From assembly GCA_903919455.1 (NCBI GenBank), contig CAIXIJ010000019.1, forward strand, positions 1 through 64,000: 64,000 nt of DNA. Reading direction: 5' to 3'. Within the stretch, counting starts at the first letter, position 1; the number at the start of each line of letters is the position of its first letter. The notes under the pieces were generated by a model, which ran no database searches, had not been told where the DNA came from, and saw only the letters and a program-made list of their open reading frames with translations. The DNA is from an uncultured Acidimicrobiaceae bacterium. Its GTDB lineage: Bacteria > Actinomycetota > Acidimicrobiia > Acidimicrobiales > Ilumatobacteraceae. Positions 58,710 to 64,000 of this stretch are shown in pieces. The translations under genes and the position numbers were made by a program.

Positions 58710-60113
58710 GTGCCCACCGCCACCACCGCCGCGTTCTCCATCACCCTCGACTGCCGCCTCGACAACGTGCCCGGCACGCTCGGCCGCCTGTGCAGCGCCA
58801 TCGGCGAAGCAGGCGGCAACATCGGCGCGCTGGACGGGTTCGACGTGCGCGGCGCCGAGCTGCGCCGCAGCCTGGTGGTGCACTGCCGCGACGAGGCCCA
58901 CCAGCAGCGCGTGGTCGATGCAGTACACGCCCTCGGTGGCGTCACGCTGATGGACTGGTGGGACCGCACGTTCCGCATGCACGAGGCCGGGAAGATCCAG
59001 ACCGGCACGTTGGCACCGGTGAACGATCGCGACGACCTCTCGATGGCCTACACCCCCGGTGTGGCCCGCGTGTGCACGGCAATCCACGAAGACCCCGCGC
59101 TCTCGCACCGCTACACCATCCGCAAGAACACCGTCGCCATCGTCAGCAACGGCACCGCGGTGCTGGGCCTCGGCGACATCGGCCCCGAGGCCGCCATGCC
59201 GGTGATGGAAGGCAAGGCCCTGCTGTTCAAGGAGTTCGGTGGCGTGGATGGTTTCCCCATCTGCATCAACGCCCGCACCGCCGACGAAGTGGTCGACTTC
59301 GTGCAGCGCATCGCCCCCACCTTCGGCGGCATCAACCTGGAAGACATCAAGGCACCCGAGTGCTTCGAGATCGAAGAGCGCCTGAAGGCCAGCCTCGACA
59401 TCCCGGTGTTCCACGACGACCAACACGGCACCGCGGTGGTCACGCTGGCCGCGCTGTGGAACTCGCTGAAGATCACCGGCAAGAAGATGGAGGACCTGTC
59501 GGTCGTCATCGCCGGCATGGGTGCCGCCGGTGTGGCCATCGGCAAGATCCTCATCAATGCCGGCGTCGGCGAGATCGTTGGCTGCGACCGCACCGGCGCC
59601 GTCTACTCGGGCCGCAGCGACCTGAACATCGCCAAAGAGTGGTTCGCCGAGAACACGAACCCGTCGCGCAAGATGGGCTCCATCAGCGACGTGATGCGCG
59701 GCGCCGACGTGTTCGTGGGCGTCAGCGGCCCCGACCTCATCACGGCCGCCGATCTGCGCAACATGGCGCCGAACCCCATCGTGTTCGCAATGGCGAACCC
59801 GAACCCCGAGATTCGCCCCGAACACGCCGACGGCCTGGCAGCGGTGATGGCCACCGGTCGCAGCGACTACCCGAACCAGATCAACAACGTGCTGGCCTTC
59901 CCCGGCCTGTTCCGCGGCGCGCTCGACGTGAGCGCCACCGACATCACCGAGAACATGAAGCTCGCCGCTGCCGTTGCCATCGCCGAATCGGTCAGCGACG
60001 CCGACCTGTCGCCGCAGTTCGTGGTGCCGTCGGTGTTCGACCGCACCGTGGTCGACCGCGTGGCCCCCGCCGTGTCGGCCGCCGCCATCGCCGACGGCGT
60101 CATCCGCAAGTAA
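58710..60113 (+). CDS. NAD(P)-dependent malic enzyme with N-terminal ACT domain
   Basis: The 467-aa protein has an ACT regulatory domain (about 10-85: LDCRLDNVPGTLGRLCSAIG) and then malic enzyme: LSMAYTPGVARVCTAIHEDP, FKEFGGVDGFPICINARTAD, FEIEERLKASLDIPVFHDDQ (metal-binding Asp cluster HDDQHG) and a Rossmann cofactor site VVIAGMGAAGVAIGKILINA. It decarboxylates malate to pyruvate. ACT suggests amino-acid allostery. GTG 58710 rests on the TAGCCT box and homology. Confidence 0.92.
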   Translation: MPTATTAAFSITLDCRLDNVPGTLGRLCSAIGEAGGNIGALDGFDVRGAELRRSLVVHCRDEAHQQRVVDAVHALGGVTLMDWWDRTFRMHEAGKIQTGTLAPVNDRDDLSMAYTPGVARVCTAIHEDPALSHRYTIRKNTVAIVSNGTAVLGLGDIGPEAAMPVMEGKALLFKEFGGVDGFPICINARTADEVVDFVQRIAPTFGGINLEDIKAPECFEIEERLKASLDIPVFHDDQHGTAVVTLAALWNSLKITGKKMEDLSVVIAGMGAAGVAIGKILINAGVGEIVGCDRTGAVYSGRSDLNIAKEWFAENTNPSRKMGSISDVMRGADVFVGVSGPDLITAADLRNMAPNPIVFAMANPNPEIRPEHADGLAAVMATGRSDYPNQINNVLAFPGLFRGALDVSATDITENMKLAAAVAIAESVSDADLSPQFVVPSVFDRTVVDRVAPAVSAAAIADGVIRK

Positions 60114-60201
60114 CTCCGCGGCGACGCCAGTCGCGGTCATGGAATTGGGCTGCGGCCCACTTCAGTGCCCACGCTGCGAACGTTGCGGCTACAAACCGGG
60201 G

Positions 60202-60207
60202 TAGGGT
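60202..60207 (+). promoter_or_regulatory. -10 box TAGGGT for the small-protein operon
   Basis: TAGGGT lies 26 nt before GTG 60234, leaving room for the GAGGAG ribosome-binding site at 60223-60228, so this mRNA has a leader. Confidence 0.45.
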
Positions 60208-60233
60208 CGCCTTTCGACGAACGAGGAGCCACT

Positions 60234-60344
60234 GTGCCCGAGAAGTCACCCCAGAAGCCTTCGGCCAAGAAGCAAGGCAAGACCCTGAAAGAGAAGCGGG
60301 TCGCCAAGCAGGAGAAGAAGGACAACCGCCCGAAGGGGCTGTGA
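60234..60344 (+). CDS. Small lysine-rich cytosolic protein, 36 aa
   Basis: GTG 60234 follows GAGGAG (60223-60228) with 5 nt spacing. The product, PEKSPQKPSAKKQGKTLKEK and 15 further residues, is strongly basic and resembles short actinobacterial proteins of the type PxKSPRxxMxKKSGKSLKEKR (from memory). It may bind nucleic acid or ribosomes. It is followed 2 nt later by the zinc-ribbon gene, so both are co-transcribed. It is shorter than usual gene-calling cut-offs. Confidence 0.72.
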   Translation: MPEKSPQKPSAKKQGKTLKEKRVAKQEKKDNRPKGL

Positions 60345-60346
60345 AC

Positions 60347-60529
60347 ATGAGCACCCCCGACGACGGCTCCACCGACGCGGTGGATGCCGCTAGTGCGACG
60401 CGCCGCTGCTGGCGATGCCTGCAGCAGTTTCCACTCGACCCCGACGAACCGGTGCGACCCAAGGGTCTCGCCGCCGGATGGTGGGTGTGCGACGCCTGCC
60501 ACGCCACCCTCATCCCTGGCAAAGGCTGA
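60347..60529 (+). CDS. Small zinc-ribbon-like protein, 60 aa
   Basis: The product has two Cys-x2-Cys knuckles, RRCWRCLQQFPLD and WWVCDACHATLIPGKG, about 24 residues apart, as in zinc ribbons of nucleic-acid- or protein-binding proteins. ATG 60347 lies 2 nt after the upstream small ORF. The N-terminus is acidic (TPDDGSTDAVDAAS). Function unknown. Confidence 0.75.
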   Translation: MSTPDDGSTDAVDAASATRRCWRCLQQFPLDPDEPVRPKGLAAGWWVCDACHATLIPGKG

Positions 60530-60644
60530 GCAGCGCGCTCAGTTCACATTGGGGCTGCGGCCTTCCCAGTAGGGCGCACGCAAGTCCTTCTTCAGGACGC
60601 TGAGATATCGCACCTGACCTGGGGTTTCGAGGTCGCAGCGGTCT

Positions 60645-60666
60645 CGATGGCACTCCGATGGCACTC
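60645..60666. repeat. Tandem 11-bp repeat upstream of the integrase
   Basis: CGATGGCACTC occurs twice in tandem (60645-60655 and 60656-60666), 62 nt before the integrase ATG. Such direct repeats near an integrase often bind its arm domain or an excisionase; the function here is inferred. Confidence 0.55.
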
Positions 60667-60728
60667 AACTTCTGTGCTGCGCTTCCGGTTCCGCTGCCTC
60701 TGTAAGAGACGAGGACTCGGAGGAACCG

Positions 60729-62183
60729 ATGGCGCTGGACGTGACACGGGTGACCGTACTGGGCGGGAGCCGGAAGCGGGTGGCGACGCGCGATCGCCGC
60801 GGCGTGGTGACCGAACGGTACGAGGTGCGGTGGCGGGCGCTGCTCCGCTGCGGCGAGAGCCGGATGTTCCGGCAGCGCTTCGACCGAGCGGCCGATGCCG
60901 ATCAGTTCGTCAGCCGGCTCAGAGCCGTCGGGTTGCCTGCAAGCGGTTGGCACCTCGACGACGACGGACGACCCAGCGACGAGACCGTCATGGCCGGGCT
61001 TCCAACCGAGAACCTCACGGTGTGGACCGCGCTGCAGCTGTACCGGTCGGCCACGTGGCGCGGCGCGTCGGCGAATGGTCGAAAGGCCGCTTCGTTCACG
61101 CTGCGCACGACAGCACGAGTGTTGAAGCCGAACGCTCCGACCCTTCCGACGGCCGCCCGCGCGTACCTCGACCTGATCGCGTTCCGCGGCCCCGACGAGC
61201 CGACCGACGCGAGCGCGATCGGCGAGAAGTACCACTACCGCGGCGAGGTCTTCGGTGCTGCCGACCTCCTCGCCGGACGGCGTTTCCTCGAGCGATGGTC
61301 ACTGCCGGTCGCGGACCTGGACCGTGACCGCGTCCGGCGGCTCATCGCCGAGCTCGGCCATGGGCGGGCAGCGGCCACGGAGGGCCGTCGGTGGACACAA
61401 CTGCGCGCCGTACTCCGCTGGTGGCACGTCGAGGGCATCATCACCGCCGACCTCACGACACGCCTCGGCGTCATCCGCGGCACGAGCATCCCGACTCTCG
61501 GCGACGATGAGCCCGTTCCGGATGAGCGCGAGATGTGGGCAATGGCGTGGGCGCTGTGCCTCATCGGAAGGCCGCAGTACGCGGCACTGCCGCTCGTGAT
61601 AGGCGGGGCCGGGCTCCGTATCGGTGAGTGCTGCGAGCTCCGTGGACGCGACTGCACGGACGGGCCGAACAACGGCATGTGGATCTCGGTTCGGGGCACG
61701 CTGGCCACTCCGGGCCGCTCGTGGACCGACTCCGGCGACGGCATCGAGCGACGCGGCACGAAGGCCAAGGGACCGGACGGCGACCTCCGGGGCCGGCGCA
61801 CCTACCTCCAGGCTGCGGAAGCGTCGGTGCTGCGCACCCAACTCGAGCAGTTCTGCAGCGACCCGGCCGACGCTCGCGTGTTCACCAGCACCACCGGCCG
61901 CCATCTCGATGTCTCCCACCTCCAGCAGCGGGCATGGAAGCGCTCCCGCGAGTTGGCGTTCCCGGAGGGCCACCGTCTGCGTAACGTCGGGCGTCACGCG
62001 TTCCGCCACCTCGCTGTCACACGATGGTTGCGAGCCGGCGTCCCGTTGCGGACGGCGGGGCGCTGGGGTGGCTGGAGCGACGTCGCCACCATGCTCCGCT
62101 GGTACGAGTCCAGGCTTCCGGGTGACGACGAGCTGGCCGCTGGCCGGCTATCCGGGACCGGCATGAACGCAGCAGGTCGCTGA
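60729..62183 (+). CDS. Tyrosine-type site-specific recombinase (integrase)
   Basis: The 484-aa phage-integrase-family protein has a SAM-like core-binding region (about 90-230) and the catalytic domain with Arg in GGAGLRIGECCEL, HxxR in GRHAFRHLAVT, a late W/H position in RWGGWSDVATML and the nucleophile Tyr in RWYESRLPG. It would integrate or excise a mobile element. GGAGGA lies 4 nt before ATG 60729. No tRNA att site is recognisable upstream. It lies next to a toxin-antitoxin pair, both typical of a genomic island. Confidence 0.88.
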   Translation: MALDVTRVTVLGGSRKRVATRDRRGVVTERYEVRWRALLRCGESRMFRQRFDRAADADQFVSRLRAVGLPASGWHLDDDGRPSDETVMAGLPTENLTVWTALQLYRSATWRGASANGRKAASFTLRTTARVLKPNAPTLPTAARAYLDLIAFRGPDEPTDASAIGEKYHYRGEVFGAADLLAGRRFLERWSLPVADLDRDRVRRLIAELGHGRAAATEGRRWTQLRAVLRWWHVEGIITADLTTRLGVIRGTSIPTLGDDEPVPDEREMWAMAWALCLIGRPQYAALPLVIGGAGLRIGECCELRGRDCTDGPNNGMWISVRGTLATPGRSWTDSGDGIERRGTKAKGPDGDLRGRRTYLQAAEASVLRTQLEQFCSDPADARVFTSTTGRHLDVSHLQQRAWKRSRELAFPEGHRLRNVGRHAFRHLAVTRWLRAGVPLRTAGRWGGWSDVATMLRWYESRLPGDDELAAGRLSGTGMNAAGR

Positions 62184-62236
62184 CGGTGGGCGAGCCCGCC
62201 AACAATCGATTCACCTTCTCCGTGACAGGCCTGGCC

Positions 62237-62242
62237 TATCGT
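62237..62242 (+). promoter_or_regulatory. -10 box TATCGT for the antitoxin gene
   Basis: TATCGT ends 7 nt before ATG 62250, consistent with leaderless transcription of the toxin-antitoxin operon. Confidence 0.5.
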
Positions 62243-62249
62243 GTGAACC

Positions 62250-62927
62250 ATGAGCGCCGTGACAACCCTTGAACGTGCCGTGTATGGCATCGGTCAGGCC
62301 TCGTCGTTGCTCGGTCTGCGCCATGACAAAGTCCGTGGATGGCTCGACGGCTACAAGCGCAGTGGCGTGCAGTACGCGCCCGTCATCCGCGAGGCGTCGA
62401 CGGGTAGCGATCTCGTCACATGGGGCGAGTTCGTCGAGCTCGGTTACCTCCGCGAATACCGCCGTGCCCGCGTCAGCCTCCAGCACATCCGTCCGGTCAT
62501 CGAACGCCTGCGCCAGGAGTTCGGTGTGCGCTACCCGCTGGCCCACTCTCGGCCATGGGTGTACGACCGGCAGCTCGTTCTCCGTATTCAGGAGGAGACG
62601 CATCTCGATCCGTCGCTGGCGATCGTCATCCGCTCGGGCCAGGAGCTAATCCTCGCTCGCGAGGTCGAGTCCTACCTGCAGAAGGTCGAGTTCGCTGACA
62701 ACGTCGTCGCCCGCATCCGACCAGCAGGCAAGACCTCACCGGTCGTCATCGACCCGGAGTTCTCCTTTGGTCGGCCGTCGATCCGCGGTGTTGCCACCGA
62801 ACGCATCGCCGAGCTCTACCGGAGCGGCGACAGCGCCGAATTCCTGGCCGAGACGTACGAGCTGCCCGTCGGCGACGTCAACGCCGCGATCGCGTACGAG
62901 ACCCAACTGGCGGCAACGGCTGCCTGA
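62250..62927 (+). CDS. DUF433-domain antitoxin (VapB45-like)
   Basis: The 225-aa protein has an N-terminal MerR/HTH-like region (YGIGQASSLLGLRHDKVRGW, VTWGEFVELGYLREYRRARV) and a C-terminal DUF433 domain (VVIDPEFSFGRPSIRGVATE, LAETYELPVGDVNAAIAYET). This matches the Rv2018-type antitoxins of the VapBC45 family, which pair with PIN-like toxins. It would bind DNA and neutralise the toxin encoded next. The stop overlaps the toxin start (TGATG). Confidence 0.85.
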   Translation: MSAVTTLERAVYGIGQASSLLGLRHDKVRGWLDGYKRSGVQYAPVIREASTGSDLVTWGEFVELGYLREYRRARVSLQHIRPVIERLRQEFGVRYPLAHSRPWVYDRQLVLRIQEETHLDPSLAIVIRSGQELILAREVESYLQKVEFADNVVARIRPAGKTSPVVIDPEFSFGRPSIRGVATERIAELYRSGDSAEFLAETYELPVGDVNAAIAYETQLAATAA

Positions 62928-63340
62928 TGGGCGGTGACGCTCCGGCACGGTTCTTCGTCGACGAGAACGACCTCGCGCTCGGCCGCAGCCTTGCCCACGA
63001 ACGTCGGGATGTGCTGCACCCCGGCCACGTCCGTCTGCCCAAAGTCCCGTTCGGCACTCCGGACGCTGCGTGGCTCCCAATCATCGGCGGACTGGGATTG
63101 GTCGTCATCACACGAGACAAGAAGATCCGGTCTCGACCAGCAGAAGCGGAACTGGTCATCGATGCCGGTGTCCGCGGGTTCGTTCTAACCAGTGCTGGCG
63201 ACATGAGCACCTGGGACACCCTCTCAGTGCTCGTGCGTCAGTGGGACGCGCTCGAACGGCACCTCACGGAGCATCCAGGCGGACCATGGCTCGCCGCCCT
63301 CACCAGCCAAGGCGTGCGCCCGCTGCGAATTCGGAGTTGA
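62927..63340 (+). CDS. PIN-like toxin (VapC45/DUF5615-type)
   Basis: The 137-aa protein starts PARFFVDENDLALGRSLAHE, the PIN-like catalytic Asp/Glu cluster (FFVDEN) of Rv2019-type toxins, and has VVITRDKKIRSRPAEAELVI with a second acidic site. It likely cleaves RNA (tRNA or rRNA in known members). It is translationally coupled with the antitoxin by a 1-nt TGATG overlap. The pair probably stabilises the island carrying the integrase. Confidence 0.85.
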   Translation: MGGDAPARFFVDENDLALGRSLAHERRDVLHPGHVRLPKVPFGTPDAAWLPIIGGLGLVVITRDKKIRSRPAEAELVIDAGVRGFVLTSAGDMSTWDTLSVLVRQWDALERHLTEHPGGPWLAALTSQGVRPLRIRS

Positions 63341-64000
63341 GCCGACATGGTCACGCTATGGACTGAACTCCAGTCGCCACCACGCCACACCACACCACAA
63401 CACAACGGGGCACAAGGAACTAGGCGAACGGCCCATCGTGGATCGCTTGAGCACGCCTTTCATTCGGCAGTTGGCTCAAGTGGTCGCGTGGGGAGTCGCG
63501 TTCCGAAGGTGACTGCCCAAAGCGACCCAGACACGCTCCGCTGAACGCAGGTCGCTGAGGGGCGGCGGTTCGGAGAAGCACGCCGGGCGATCTCCTCGTT
63601 GCGCAAACGCGTCGGTGCTTCGGGCGATTAGGCGTGAGCCGATAGTCAGGGCCGTGAGAGCAGCGACTGGAGAGGCAGCTCTTGCAACTCTTGTCGGTGT
63701 GGACCTCCCCTCGCGACTGACCGCCAGTGGCCTCGAGTGTCGCTGTCGCTGGGATGGCCAAACGCCCTGCCGGCTCGCTCTTCCTTCGTTCGAACAGTTC
63801 AAGTCGATCTGACCATTCGTGTTCTCTGGCCTATCACGGCGCCTTCCGGCGACCAGGTCTCCGGTGGCTCTCACGCAGTGTGTGGACTCCTACAAACACT
63901 CATTCCTGCGATCCTTCATTTCACCTGGGGAGGACGAGGAACGCGCTGATTCTTCCGCATCTCAAGAGGAGTATTCCCTATCTTTCGAATAATAGATGCC
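63341..64000. other. Right-edge stretch with no supported gene
   Basis: About 660 nt with short frames in several phases but none with a domain or ribosome-binding site. The most nearly plausible is 63654-63812 (VRAATGEAALATLVGVDLPS...), of unknown kind. A CACAC/CCACAC-rich patch lies at about 63378-63405. GC content falls at the end. This may be island DNA or a gene start cut by the window. Confidence 0.4.

Noticed and set aside
60139-60204. 21-codon Cys-rich ORF (ELGCGPLQCPRCERCGYKPG)
   Set aside because: It has no ribosome-binding site, overlaps the promoter of the small-protein operon, and is too short to support without conservation data.
63615-63949. Two short plus-strand frames at the right edge
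   Set aside because: No ribosome-binding site or known motif; they overlap each other in different phases.
1-64000. rRNA, tRNA, CRISPR arrays and complete IS elements
   Set aside because: None recognised by eye: no cloverleaf with a CCA end, no regularly spaced repeats, and no intact transposase. A covariance-model scan would be needed to exclude a missed tRNA.

Overview
The window is high-GC, densely coded DNA with strongly actinobacterial content: an F420-type luciferase-like oxidoreductase, a ceoB/ceoC pair beside an APC permease and an OB-fold protein (the Mycobacterium tuberculosis Rv2690c-Rv2694c arrangement, from memory), TAnnnT -10 boxes placed 6-9 nt before start codons as in leaderless mRNAs, and GTG/TTG starts. 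DmdA, TauD-type dioxygenases, crotonases and dimethylglycine/sarcosine-dehydrogenase-like enzymes point to an aquatic heterotroph, plausibly an Acidimicrobiia/Ilumatobacter-like lineage. The taxon is inference.

Layout. 1-1.2 kb: decayed accessory DNA (IS110-like transposase tail, a 44-aa membrane peptide, HTH and PIN-toxin remnants). 1.2-6.9 kb: XRE-cupin regulator and two divergent FAD/GcvT fusion dehydrogenases for methylated amines. 7.0-15.1 kb: a tightly coupled surface-polysaccharide operon (four glycosyltransferases, flippase, MFS-like exporter, deacetylase, GNAT). 15.2-16.5 kb: TauD dioxygenase and DoxX. 16.5-21.0 kb: lpd - sucB - lipB::lipA, a lipoylation/2-oxoacid dehydrogenase operon whose last gene is a LipB-LipA fusion. 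21.1-25.8 kb: a DsbF/DsbE-like lipoprotein gene with an in-frame TGA at the first active-site Cys (probable selenoprotein), OB-fold protein, ceoC, ceoB, APC permease. 25.8-34.5 kb: epimerase, VOC protein, MarR, argJ, multicopper oxidase, crotonase, serine hydrolase, RarD. 34.5-40.4 kb: crotonase and livGFHMK branched-chain amino-acid ABC operon. 40.5-48.7 kb: acyl-CoA dehydrogenase + 2OG dioxygenase, SDR, LLM oxidoreductase, LarE, response regulator, XRE protein, mycoredoxin, signal peptidase I, membrane protein. 48.7-50.4 kb: second (Tat) multicopper oxidase preceded by a coupled 30-aa peptide. 51-54.8 kb: divergent dmdA / acuI with a perfect palindrome between them, plus an FAD oxidoreductase: a DMSP demethylation and acrylyl-CoA reduction locus. 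55-58.7 kb: GT4 - toroid - GH130 glycan cassette. 58.7-60.5 kb: ACT-malic enzyme and two small proteins. 60.7-63.3 kb: tyrosine integrase and a DUF433/PIN-like toxin-antitoxin pair. 63.3-64.0 kb: no supported gene.

The genes fit an organism feeding on methylated osmolytes (betaine-derived amines, DMSP), amino acids and acyl-CoAs, with GcvT-type demethylation feeding the folate pool and lipoyl enzymes in central metabolism. The most notable item is the UGA-containing thioredoxin-fold lipoprotein at 21591-22124: homologous sequence continues in the same frame on both sides of the TGA, the TGA replaces the first Cys of CxxC, and a hairpin with a GGUC apical loop lies 27 nt downstream. No rRNA, tRNA or CRISPR array was found.
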